This document shows, piece by piece, positions 56,307 to 64,000 of a stretch of DNA of 64,000 bases. The notes under the pieces were generated by a model. That model made no database searches, was not told the origin of the DNA, and was given only the letters and a program-made list of their open reading frames with translations. Numbering within the stretch: the first letter of the stretch is position 1; every line of letters begins with the position of its first letter. Origin of the DNA: Flavobacteriaceae bacterium. GTDB lineage: Bacteria > Bacteroidota > Bacteroidia > Flavobacteriales > Weeksellaceae. Both the position numbers and the translations under genes were made by a program. The stretch is taken from contig PTET01000001.1 in assembly GCA_004359435.1 (NCBI GenBank), positions 946,852 through 1,010,851 on the forward strand, given 5' to 3'.

Positions 56307-56726
56307 ATGGCAAACAACAGAACTTTCACCATGGTGAAACCAGATGCAGTAGCAGCAAACAACGAAGGAAACATTCTAGGAGATATCTCCAAAGCAGGAT
56401 TCAGAATCGTTGCTATGAAGAAAACGCAATTGACTGTAGCTGATGCAAAAAAATTCTATGAAATTCACGCAGAAAGACCTTTTTACGGAGAATTGGTAGA
56501 GTTCATGAGCTCTGGACCGATTGTAGCTGCAGTTCTAGAAAAAGACAATGCAGTAGAGGACTTCAGAAAACTCATCGGAGCTACCAACCCAGCTGAGGCA
56601 GCGGAAGGTACCATCAGAGCAAAATATGCCAAATCCATTGGAGAAAATGCAGTTCACGGCTCTGATTCAGACGAAAACGCTGCGATTGAAATCGCTTTCC
56701 ACTTTTCTGGAAGAGAGCTTTTCTAA
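56307..56726 (+). CDS. ndk: Nucleoside diphosphate kinase
   Basis: Equilibrates nucleoside di- and triphosphates through a phosphohistidine. Family motifs: [35 protein letters not shown], and the active-site histidine in [22 protein letters not shown]. The 139 residues are complete. It is 50 nt after the leuA-like gene and ends in a strong terminator. Confidence 0.98.
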   Translation: MANNRTFTMVKPDAVAANNEGNILGDISKAGFRIVAMKKTQLTVADAKKFYEIHAERPFYGELVEFMSSGPIVAAVLEKDNAVEDFRKLIGATNPAEAAEGTIRAKYAKSIGENAVHGSDSDENAAIEIAFHFSGRELF

Positions 56727-56747
56727 TTGAAATTAGAACATAAAAAA

Positions 56748-56779
56748 AGGCGGAAAAGAAATTCTTTTCCGCCTTTTTT
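56748..56779. terminator. Bidirectional intrinsic terminator after ndk
   Basis: GGCGGAAAAG (56749-56758) pairs with CTTTTCCGCC (56764-56773), with A7 before and T6 after. It lies between ndk and the convergent secreted-protein gene and can serve both directions. Confidence 0.92.
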
Positions 56780-56794
56780 GTTTGAATGGGTTTC

Positions 56795-57322
56795 TCAAGG
56801 ATTGTCAACAGACCAGAAAGTCCATTCAGAACCATCATATACAGCCATGTTCTTTTTAACCGTATCGTAGCAAATCATCCCTGGTCTTGGGTTCATCACA
56901 TTAAGTTCTGGTGAAGCAATTTTAGGTAAAATTAAACCTTTGTCTGTGGCTTCCAATACCAAAACTCCGTCTGCTGTGCTGTTAGAAGCACCCAAGATGT
57001 TTTTGGCTCCTGTTACCTCAGTTAGACTTGCAAGAGAAGCATCTGGTGTATAGCTTCCAGTTAGTTTTCTTTGCGCTGAAAGGTCTACCCAAGTGGTCCC
57101 GTTGGAGTACACAATTTTTTTGTTTGTAGCATCATAAGCCAAGGTTCCTTTGTTTGCAGTTGCTGCGGTTGGAAGGGTGATTCTTGGCAAGATTAATCCG
57201 CTTTTGGTTCCAGATTTAAAATCTAGGATTGCATTACCGTCTACATCTGTTTTACCAATAGCCAATTGGGCGGAGGCAAAACCAGAGATAAGTACAAAAG
57301 CCAAACTCAATATATTTTTCAT
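56795..57322 (-). CDS. Secreted protein with two fibre-like C-terminal modules
   Basis: The 175-residue protein has a signal peptide (MKNILSLAFVLISGFASAQ). Two copies of one module follow, about 31-80 and 119-170, each with a hydrophobic LxxxSxxxGLILPRI-type start, then GxxxYDxTxKKxxxYxxxxW (first copy GTLAYDATNKKIVYSNGTTW, second GMICYDTVKKNMAVYDGSEW). The same module ends the adjacent large surface protein. Such modules are common in secreted Bacteroidota proteins and resemble tail-fibre tips. The function is unknown. I take the ATG at 57322, where the signal peptide starts. Confidence 0.82.
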   Translation of the reverse strand: MKNILSLAFVLISGFASAQLAIGKTDVDGNAILDFKSGTKSGLILPRITLPTAATANKGTLAYDATNKKIVYSNGTTWVDLSAQRKLTGSYTPDASLASLTEVTGAKNILGASNSTADGVLVLEATDKGLILPKIASPELNVMNPRPGMICYDTVKKNMAVYDGSEWTFWSVDNP

Positions 57323-57345
57323 TTTGTTTTTCTTTTTAAAGTTAA

Positions 57346-60300
57346 TTAAAGTTCGTAGGTACAATCTTGAATCAAACAGCTCCAAGTAGTTCCATCAAAC
57401 ATTTTGATACAGTTGTCTGTGGTATCGTAGATAATCATCCCTTCATTTGCCACATTGGTTGGTATAGAAGCAGAGGTTGTTCTTGGGATAACCAGACCTT
57501 TTACAGTACTTTCTAGGGTCAGTTGGCTGTTTACCTCGTTGTATGGCCACTTGTCTGTGTTTGCAGCATCTTTGTGTGCGTTACGGTTTAAAGTAGACAT
57601 AGAAACACCTAGGGTTTGCTCTGCTGTACCTGATTTACCTGGAAGAGAACATTCTCCACAACCAGATTTCTTAGTATCATCATAAGAAGTTCCAATACCT
57701 TGTGGTGTATAATGTCTAGCGATTTGTTCATTAAGTGTTGCTACTTCTGCAAGCGTTGGTTGATTAGGATTTGCAAAAGTAATGAAGTTTCTGTATCTAG
57801 GAAGTCCTAGTCGAGAATCTGCCACTACTGAACCATCTGTACTAGGAATGTCTACAGGATAGAAACCAGTGGTAATTTTTAGCCTTGTGTTTGCATCTAG
57901 ATCGTCTTTTACAAAATTGGTTGTACCCTCTAGTGCATCTGGACATCCATCAGCATCGGAATCATTGTCTAAATGATTTGGAAGTGCATCAGCATCAATA
58001 TTTACAGATGATGGGGTATCCGAACAAGATTCTTTGTCATAGAACTTAAAGTTATCAAAAGCCGTGTTGTTGTCTACACTACAACCAAAAGTAGTTCTAA
58101 TCATAAATTTTTCAGGGGTAATAACTCCTGGTAGGGTGATGTCTATGGTTGTCCCTCTGTCATAAGCTGGATTAGCGAAAATCAGAACATCATAAGAAGG
58201 TATAACAAATTTGTAACTGTCATAAGATGCTGTTCCTTTGTAGGTTTGGGAAGCGCCATTTTGAGGAATAATTTCATATTCTACAAGAGCAGATCTATTA
58301 GCATCCAATGGGTTTTTTGTATTGAAGTTTACCTTGATGGTCGCATAAACCGTACCATTGATCATCATATCAAAGGTTTGCAATTGGTCTACAGCCGGGT
58401 TTAGCACTTGTGTAGCATAATCAGTATGAATATCAAAAGAAAATCTTCTAATGTCTCCTGGTTTGTCTATCAACTCTGCTTGGTAGTATTCATATTTGTC
58501 ATTATTGATGTCTGTTCTTGGAATTCCAGAAGGACATTGCAGGGCTGGAGAAGTAGAGGTATCGTATATTGCTATTCTGTTTTGTCCACTACGTGTACCC
58601 AATCTAAATTCATTCATATTAGATTCTGGTGTAGGGTCAAAGGTATTTCCGTTGGCATCCAATTGTGTACCCGAAGTCCAGTATAATGAATTTTCTGCGT
58701 AGCCACCAAGACAAAAAAGGTACTCAGGATTACATTGCCCTTTATAACTTTCAAAGTTTGGATCTTTTAGTACTTGTGTAAATCCGCACTCAGATGCACC
58801 CAAAAGACCTTCGACTTCATCTAGAATACCATCGTTGTCGTCATCAAGGTCAACAAAGTTTTTTACTGTATCGCCATCAGCATCCCCTCTATCTACTCTT
58901 TCACAGCCTGCTTGTAGGGTTCTGTGGTAGGTACCATCTAAAATTCCTACTATTCCTCTACCAATTTGAAAATCAGCTTGTAGAGCTGGGTCTGTCGGCC
59001 TTGGAGTATGTTTTGGCGCCAAAGTAGTTGCAGTTGGAGAAGTTTCGATGGTGTAGTCTCCTGTGGTTCCTGCAAGTCCTGTTTTGTTGAAATATACTTT
59101 TGAACCTGAGTCTTGTCTAACATACATGTAGTCTATGTATCCATCTTTGTTGAAATCTTCAAAAAAACCTTCTTCACCTTCCCCTGTTCCAGAAAATTCG
59201 TTGGCGGTTATGGTTCCACCTGCATGTGCAGGTAATGGTGTGATAACAGGATTAATGAAATCTATACGGAATGGATGGGCAGCTTTTTCTGGTGTAGATG
59301 TGTCTTTACCATTGTTTTTAAATACACGAAATGTATCTGAAGTTTCATCCACAACTATGTAATCCAAATCTCCATCCGAATCAAAGTCTTCAAAACTTGT
59401 CGTAATATCCGTTCTAGCCCAACCTGTATATGCTCTGTTAGTATTATAGGGAGGCGGTGTTTGAAACCCTTGAGCATCTGTTTGAGTAGGTAAGTCGGTT
59501 GAGGTGATTTGTTGTACATCTGCAACTGTGTTGAATTCACCAGATCCGTCAGTTTTTCCAAACCAAACCACTAGTGCACTTTCATAAGAAGCAGCACAAC
59601 CAAAAAAACCACAACCATAACCTCCTCCTCCATAAGACCAGGTGGTAGCAATGACATCCTTAACGCCATCACCATTGTAATCTTTTAAGAAGAAATCGGT
59701 ATCAAAGGTATCTCCTAAGCCCAAAAATGGTCTATTGCTATAACGTCCAAATTGTATCCGAGCTGGAATTGTTGTTGCAGGATTACCCAAAGGTCTATTC
59801 AAAGTATGGGTAAATGATTGCTTTTTTGCTCTATATGGACTAAAATGACCTCCTCCCATGGCAAGGTAAGTGTAAACTCTTAAATTGTTGTTGGGGGTAG
59901 TGCTATTTCCCATAAAAACAAGTATATCTGCTTTTCCATCACCATTTACATCCTCCATTTCTGTAATATAGTTTAAATAAGAAGCACCAGTTCTAATTAA
60001 AGGATCTCCAGCAGCATTGGCTTCTATGTCTCTAGCATCCAAAAATGATGTATTTACAGAGGATAGATGATAACTACCAGTTGTGTCTCCTATCCAAACT
60101 TGCACGTTGTTGTCCCAACGCTCGTCTCCCGAAAACGTACCTGTATTAATGTCGGAGGTCACCAAAACAAGGTCTGAAATCCCGTCTCCAGTAACATCTT
60201 CTAGGAAGGTAGATCTCCATTGATCTTCTTGAAAGGTATCTCCTTCCCATCTAGGTAAAAAAGCGTTGTCTCGGGTAAGGTTTTGAGAACTAATACCGGC

Positions 60301-60576
60301 TTCGTCAAGGTATCTTTTACCTGTATCGTTTTCTGCAGTAGCTGGGTCGTTTTCGGTTAAAAATTGAAATTTCAACAATCTTCTACCATTTCCAGAGGTA
60401 AGCCAAGTTGGGTACATATCTGGCTCTTGACAATAAGGGTAGAGTTTAGAACCAATTACGTTGTCCTGTGCAAAAACAGAAGCGCCACTAGCAAAAAGTC
60501 CTAAAAACAATCCCAATTTTTTGGCTTTGTTTTTTAATGTAGAGAATCTAATCATAATTCTAGTATAGTTTAGCAT
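57346..60576 (-). CDS. Large secreted FG-GAP/VCBS-repeat protein with thrombospondin type 3-like repeats
   Basis: A 1076-residue secreted protein. The signal peptide is best read from the second ATG at 60555 (MIRFSTLKNKAKKLGLFLGL...SVFAQ); the ATG at 60576 is in frame too. At least five calcium-binding-like FG-GAP/VCBS units follow (DVTGDGISDLVLV, DVNGDGKADILVF, DYNGDGVKDVIAT, DFDSDGDLDYIVV, DFNKDGYIDYMYV), about residues 130-550. Next come Asp-rich thrombospondin type 3-like repeats (DADGDTVKNFVDLDDDNDG, DADALPNHLDNDSDADG) around a lectin-like insert. The C-terminus carries the GMIIYDTTDNCIKMFDGTTW module rather than a recognisable type IX secretion tail. It is probably cell-surface adhesive or glycan-binding, inferred. 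Confidence 0.85.
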   Translation of the reverse strand: MLNYTRIMIRFSTLKNKAKKLGLFLGLFASGASVFAQDNVIGSKLYPYCQEPDMYPTWLTSGNGRRLLKFQFLTENDPATAENDTGKRYLDEAGISSQNLTRDNAFLPRWEGDTFQEDQWRSTFLEDVTGDGISDLVLVTSDINTGTFSGDERWDNNVQVWIGDTTGSYHLSSVNTSFLDARDIEANAAGDPLIRTGASYLNYITEMEDVNGDGKADILVFMGNSTTPNNNLRVYTYLAMGGGHFSPYRAKKQSFTHTLNRPLGNPATTIPARIQFGRYSNRPFLGLGDTFDTDFFLKDYNGDGVKDVIATTWSYGGGGYGCGFFGCAASYESALVVWFGKTDGSGEFNTVADVQQITSTDLPTQTDAQGFQTPPPYNTNRAYTGWARTDITTSFEDFDSDGDLDYIVVDETSDTFRVFKNNGKDTSTPEKAAHPFRIDFINPVITPLPAHAGGTITANEFSGTGEGEEGFFEDFNKDGYIDYMYVRQDSGSKVYFNKTGLAGTTGDYTIETSPTATTLAPKHTPRPTDPALQADFQIGRGIVGILDGTYHRTLQAGCERVDRGDADGDTVKNFVDLDDDNDGILDEVEGLLGASECGFTQVLKDPNFESYKGQCNPEYLFCLGGYAENSLYWTSGTQLDANGNTFDPTPESNMNEFRLGTRSGQNRIAIYDTSTSPALQCPSGIPRTDINNDKYEYYQAELIDKPGDIRRFSFDIHTDYATQVLNPAVDQLQTFDMMINGTVYATIKVNFNTKNPLDANRSALVEYEIIPQNGASQTYKGTASYDSYKFVIPSYDVLIFANPAYDRGTTIDITLPGVITPEKFMIRTTFGCSVDNNTAFDNFKFYDKESCSDTPSSVNIDADALPNHLDNDSDADGCPDALEGTTNFVKDDLDANTRLKITTGFYPVDIPSTDGSVVADSRLGLPRYRNFITFANPNQPTLAEVATLNEQIARHYTPQGIGTSYDDTKKSGCGECSLPGKSGTAEQTLGVSMSTLNRNAHKDAANTDKWPYNEVNSQLTLESTVKGLVIPRTTSASIPTNVANEGMIIYDTTDNCIKMFDGTTWSCLIQDCTYEL

Positions 60577-60580
60577 TTGT

Positions 60581-60603
60581 TGTACAGTTGTTTTTACTGT
60601 ACA
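60581..60603. repeat. Inverted repeat upstream of the VCBS gene
   Basis: TGTACAG (60581-60587) and CTGTACA (60597-60603) are perfect inverted arms around 9 nt, directly upstream of the start region of the large secreted protein. It could be an operator for a dimeric regulator or an RNA hairpin in the leader. The remaining 160 bases to the DUF58 gene are AT-rich and show no clear promoter or ORF. Confidence 0.45.
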
Positions 60604-60763
60604 GTATACCCGGTAAAATTACAAATTTTTTTTCGTTTATAATAAAAAAAATGTTATAAAGCAACTAATGAAATCTTAAATGAGTAAAATACCTAGGTTT
60701 TTTGGGTGTTTTCACTAGAAGAAATTTAAAAATAACACCCGTAAGATTTCATTTTTTAGGAAT

Positions 60764-62110
60764 CTAAATGTTCCTAGCTCTAATTTCAAGATACTTGTTG
60801 ATGACCCCAACGGTTAATTTTTCGGGAGAAGTTAGTACATTTTGTATGCCCATTTGGGTTAAGGTGTTGGCAATTACTCTTTGGTCTGCCATGTATTTTT
60901 GGGCGATAATTTTGTTGTAGACATCATCCAATCCTTTTTGGGTTTCCGATGCAAGTTCTTCTAAAAGTGGATTTTCGAAAAAAACTACCACCAGTAAATG
61001 GAGTTTGCTTAGTGCTTTGAGGTATTTGAGTTGTCTTTGCAGTCCTTCTTTGCTCTGGAAATTGGTGTAAAGAAAAATGAGGCTTCTTTGGGTAAGGTGT
61101 CTTTTTGTTTGGGCATAAAGAACACCAAAATCTGACTCGGAGTAATTTGTTTCTATGTTGTAGAGAGAATCTAAAATCAAATTCATTTGATTGTTCCTGT
61201 TTTGGGCAGAAACATAATTACCTATAGATTTAGAAAAGGTGTAAAGCCCTGTTTTGTCTTTTTTTCCTAAGGCTACATGGCTAAAAAGTAGGGTAGAGTT
61301 GATGGCATATTCTAAAAGACTTAAGTTTTTAAAAGGCATTTTCATGTTTCTACCACTGTCTATTACACAGTACACATTCTGAGAAGTTTCTTCTTGAAAG
61401 TGGTTTACCATCAGTTCGTTTTTCTTGGCCGATGCTTTCCAGTTGATGTCTTTGATGTTGTCACCCTCTATGTATTCTTTGATCTGTTCAAACTCAAAAG
61501 AATGGCCTATTTTTCTGATTTTTTTGGTTGGATTGATTTTGTTTTGCGATTGAATCGATAAAAAATCAAAATTTTTAAGTGCTAAAAAGCTTGGGTAGGT
61601 TTTAACCATTTCATCTTTCTCAAAACCGTACCTTTTTTGAATAATGCCAAGGGGAGATTGGGCAAAAACATACAATTTCCCAAAGTGATATTCTCCTCTT
61701 TGATTTGGGATTAAAATATATTCTACTTGTCTGTTTTGGTCTTTTTTTAGACTTAGTTGAATCAAAAAATCTCTTTTTTGAAACTGAGACGGAAGCTCCT
61801 CTACAATCTGAAGATGGGTAGAAAAAGGGTAATTGTTTTTGAGATTAACAAAAATTGGGTTCTGGTCTGCATTGGAGAGTTTAATTGGCAGTTGTCTTTG
61901 GGCCCAAATTCCATTTTTAGAGAAAAGAAGTGCAAAATCTACCAGGGTGATTCCTACAAGTATTAGGCAAAGGATTTTTCCAGCCAAAAACAATACGGGC
62001 AGAAAAAACGCCAAGACAAATACAAGTATAATGGCTGCAAGACTCACAAAAAATCTTGGGCTTAAAAAAACACTTTGGTAAAAAGAAACCAGTTTTCGAA
62101 TCAGAAACAT
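60764..62110 (-). CDS. DUF58 domain-containing protein
   Basis: A 448-residue protein with two N-terminal membrane segments (about 15-60) and a C-terminal vWA-like DUF58 domain. The DUF58 core is clear: GHSFEFEQIKEYIEGDNIKDINWKA-type stretch (about 205-230; the IRxY..GD....I.WKAsAr signature) followed by VYCVIDSGRNM, the pseudo-MIDAS strand. DUF58 proteins are paired with MoxR AAA+ ATPases and are thought to act as co-chaperones or in stress/envelope functions; in Bacteroidota they belong to the Bat-type cluster. It lies 9 nt from the MoxR gene. Confidence 0.9.
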   Translation of the reverse strand: MFLIRKLVSFYQSVFLSPRFFVSLAAIILVFVLAFFLPVLFLAGKILCLILVGITLVDFALLFSKNGIWAQRQLPIKLSNADQNPIFVNLKNNYPFSTHLQIVEELPSQFQKRDFLIQLSLKKDQNRQVEYILIPNQRGEYHFGKLYVFAQSPLGIIQKRYGFEKDEMVKTYPSFLALKNFDFLSIQSQNKINPTKKIRKIGHSFEFEQIKEYIEGDNIKDINWKASAKKNELMVNHFQEETSQNVYCVIDSGRNMKMPFKNLSLLEYAINSTLLFSHVALGKKDKTGLYTFSKSIGNYVSAQNRNNQMNLILDSLYNIETNYSESDFGVLYAQTKRHLTQRSLIFLYTNFQSKEGLQRQLKYLKALSKLHLLVVVFFENPLLEELASETQKGLDDVYNKIIAQKYMADQRVIANTLTQMGIQNVLTSPEKLTVGVINKYLEIRARNI

Positions 62111-62119
62111 AGAATAGGC

Positions 62120-63166
62120 TTAGGTAGGAATTTCGATAGATTCGATAATTTCTTTGATAATTTGTACAGCGGTAATTCCCTCCATTTCTCGCTCTGGGGT
62201 AATGATGATTCTATGAGATAACACAAATTGGGCAATAAATTTGATGTCTTCAGGTGTTACAAAATCTCTACCACTGGTAGCTGCAAAAGCTTTGCTGGCG
62301 GTGAGTATCCCAATGGAAGCTCTTGGAGAAGCGCCAAGATATATATAAGGATGAGATCTTGTTGCGTGTACAATTTGAGCAATGTAACGGATAAGACGAG
62401 GCTCTAAAATTACCTTTTTGATAATTTCTTGGGCCCAAACAATTTTTTCTTTGCTAAGAAATGAAGTAATTAACGAGAGTTTTTCTCCCACTTGGTTGTG
62501 CTGACGAAGCAAAATTTCGTTTTCTCCCTCAAGGGATGGATAATCTAGCACAATCTTGAACAAAAATCGGTCTAATTGCGCTTCGGGAAGTCTGTAGGTC
62601 CCTTCTTGTTCAACAGGGTTTTGGGTGGCCAGAATCATAAAAGGAGCTTGAAACTCATATCTTTTACCATCGATGGTAATTTGCCTTTCTTCCATTACCT
62701 CAAAAAGTGCCGCTTGGGTTTTGGCTGGCGCACGGTTTATTTCGTCAATCAAGATAATATTGGAGAAAATAGGTCCTTTTTTGAACTCGAATTCGCCTTG
62801 CTTTTTATTGAAAACAGAAGTACCAAGTACATCTGAGGGCATAAGATCTGGAGTAAACTGAATTCTGCTAAAATCTGCTTCAATGGTTTTAGCTAGGAGT
62901 TTTGCCATTAGGGTTTTGGCAACCCCAGGAACTCCCTCAAGCAGTATATGTCCACCAGAGAAAAGTCCAGTGATAAGAAGCTGTATGGCGCTATTTTGCT
63001 CAACAATTACCTTGGAAAGTTCTGATCTAATTAGATTTACACTTTGGTGAAACGCTGAGAGGTCTAAGCGAGATTCAAACTGCAAAGAAGTGTCTTTTGG
63101 GCTAGTGTCTGATTGTGGATTATGATTTGGGGTGATGTTTTCTGAGGTATTTGGGTTTTCGCTCAT
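62120..63166 (-). CDS. MoxR-family AAA+ ATPase
   Basis: AAA+ chaperone-like ATPase of 348 residues. Walker A is LEGVPGVAKT, Walker B IILIDEINRAPAKTQ, followed by ALFEVMEERQITIDGK, sensor 1 LATQNPVEQEGTYRLPEAQLDRF, and the C-terminal lid. MoxR proteins assist maturation of vWA-domain partners, and the DUF58 partner is immediately downstream. The N-terminal 30 residues are a polar, Asn/Ser/Pro-rich tail. Confidence 0.96.
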   Translation of the reverse strand: MSENPNTSENITPNHNPQSDTSPKDTSLQFESRLDLSAFHQSVNLIRSELSKVIVEQNSAIQLLITGLFSGGHILLEGVPGVAKTLMAKLLAKTIEADFSRIQFTPDLMPSDVLGTSVFNKKQGEFEFKKGPIFSNIILIDEINRAPAKTQAALFEVMEERQITIDGKRYEFQAPFMILATQNPVEQEGTYRLPEAQLDRFLFKIVLDYPSLEGENEILLRQHNQVGEKLSLITSFLSKEKIVWAQEIIKKVILEPRLIRYIAQIVHATRSHPYIYLGASPRASIGILTASKAFAATSGRDFVTPEDIKFIAQFVLSHRIIITPEREMEGITAVQIIKEIIESIEIPT

Positions 63167-63177
63167 GATATCTATTT

Positions 63178-63962
63178 TTAAGATTGAAAAGATTCTATTT
63201 TTTGGTTAAGTACCATTAGGGTTTTAGCAGAGATTTGTTCGGCTGTTTCTATGTCCTTGATAAGGCTAAAAAGATCTTTAATTTGGTCTTTTTCTTTGCC
63301 CGATTTTCTAGAAAGTTTGGTCAGAAAATCATCTGAAATTTCTTCTGTTGACAAATGGTAGTTTCTTCTGATTTGGGAAAGAAAAAACAAAATTTGTTTT
63401 TGTGCCATGTCTTTGTGATTTTTCTGTTCCAGATGTAACCCTGCCATGGTTTTTACAAATTCTAAAGTATTGTTTTTAACCGGCTCTACAATTGGAATGG
63501 GTCTTTGTCTTCTTTTTCCGTTAAAAATGGCGTATAAAATAAAGAATAGAACTGCCAAATAATAGGCCCATTTAAGGGCGGGTTGTGATAAAATATATCG
63601 AAGAGGACTTCCATTAATGCTAGATTCACCTTTTGAAGAAGCATGGTCTACATACACATCTTTAAGTGGAAGCACCTTAATTAGAGCCTCAATATACTTG
63701 GTGTTTTTGCTCTCTAGCATTTGGTAGTTGGTGAAAACCTCTGGCCGCAGATGCAGATAAAACACTCCTTTTCCAAACTTGATTTTGGTAAAAACGATTT
63801 GAGAATTATCGTCTACAGTTTCATCACCGAGTGAAATCGAAAGTGTATCTACAAAGCTTTGGTTAAGATAAGTTGCTAGCTTGGGTTTGTAAAGTAGGCT
63901 GTCTTTTGCGAATCGAACTAGGCGGACGGAGTCAATTCTGAAATCGTTGGATTCTTCTACCG
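63178..63962 (-). CDS. DUF4350-type membrane protein (5' end outside the sequence)
   Basis: The frame is open from the right end of the native sequence to the stop at 63178, 261 codons; the true start is beyond the contig end. The visible protein has an extracytoplasmic part (YLHLRPEVFTNYQML, typical of DUF4350), one membrane segment (about WAYYLAVLFFILYAIF), and a cytoplasmic helical tail of about 120 residues. The position upstream of moxR and the DUF58 gene matches the conserved Bacteroidota cluster. A GTG at 63763-63765 looks like a start only because the real start is cut off. Confidence 0.85.
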
Positions 63963-64000
63963 CTGTCTCTTATACACATCTAGATGTGTATAAGAGACAG
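63963..64000. other. Tn5/Nextera mosaic-end palindrome (library adapter remnant)
   Basis: The last 38 bases are CTGTCTCTTATACACATCT followed by its exact reverse complement AGATGTGTATAAGAGACAG. This is the 19-bp hyperactive Tn5 mosaic end used in tagmentation libraries, joined head to head. It is not native to the genome and marks an untrimmed contig end. Confidence 0.97.

Overview
The window is AT-rich chromosomal DNA of a member of the phylum Bacteroidota, most likely class Flavobacteriia. The basis is gene order and protein families: a complete mraZ-to-ftsZ division cluster, the neighbourhood FadL-like protein / Gly-Tyr-rich lipoprotein / proS, a pheA-aminotransferase-tyrA-DAHP synthase/chorismate mutase set, DUF4350-MoxR-DUF58, bacillithiol synthesis (bshC), and several promoters of the Bacteroidota type (TTTG, about 20 nt, TAnnTTTG). 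No genus can be named from the sequence alone. No rRNA, CRISPR array, insertion sequence or prophage is visible.

Layout. 1-14287 (minus strand): the division and cell-wall (dcw) cluster mraZ-rsmH-ftsL-ftsI-murE-mraY-murD-ftsW-murG-murC-ftsQ-ftsA-ftsZ, very tightly packed, with ftsZ running off the left edge. 14.5-19.3 kb: hydrolase, engB, aroQ, rarA, yidD, lgt, a DUF192 lipoprotein and mscL. 19.3-23.7 kb: envelope proteins, a broken proS, a small helical protein and an ABC ATPase. 23.7-30.5 kb: aromatic amino-acid operon (pheA, aminotransferase, tyrA, DAHP synthase/chorismate mutase), then damaged rsgA and dtd, mazG and aroA, preceded by a good promoter and a leader with a terminator-like hairpin. 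30.5-41.1 kb: NlpC/P60 protein, two identical tRNA-Glu genes flanking rpsT, then minus-strand housekeeping genes (LOG protein, exonuclease, HerA-like ATPase, EEP nuclease, rhomboid, mutL, ribH, TPR protein, MlaF/MlaE-like transporter). 41.1-46.4 kb: SprT-like protein, manC, bshC, LysM protein. 46.5-56.3 kb: branched-chain amino-acid operon ilvD-ilvB-ilvN-ilvC-leuA-leuC-leuD-second leuA/cimA homologue. 56.3-64 kb: ndk, two secreted proteins sharing a C-terminal module, then DUF58, MoxR and DUF4350 genes.

The outstanding observation is not a new system but a pattern of damage. At least eleven sites in 64 kb look as if one uninterrupted block of some 150-900 bp has been cut out, leaving two recognisable halves of a conserved protein joined directly. 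The affected genes are murC, ftsI (twice), an alpha/beta hydrolase, rarA, proS, rsgA/dtd, a HerA-like ATPase, a TPR protein, ilvD and the second leuA-like gene. Several are essential (murC, ftsI, proS), catalytic motifs are removed, and only about a third of the junctions keep the reading frame, as chance would give. All other genes are clean. The last 38 bases are a perfect head-to-head pair of 19-bp Tn5/Nextera mosaic ends, i.e. library adapter sequence. Together these suggest that the deletions come from library construction or assembly rather than biology, but genuine genome decay cannot be excluded from the sequence.

Functionally the intact genes describe a diderm, diaminopimelate-peptidoglycan bacterium that makes its own aromatic amino acids, riboflavin and bacillithiol, and that carries a branched-chain amino-acid operon with an unusual class I ketol-acid reductoisomerase and without ilvA or leuB in the visible cluster.
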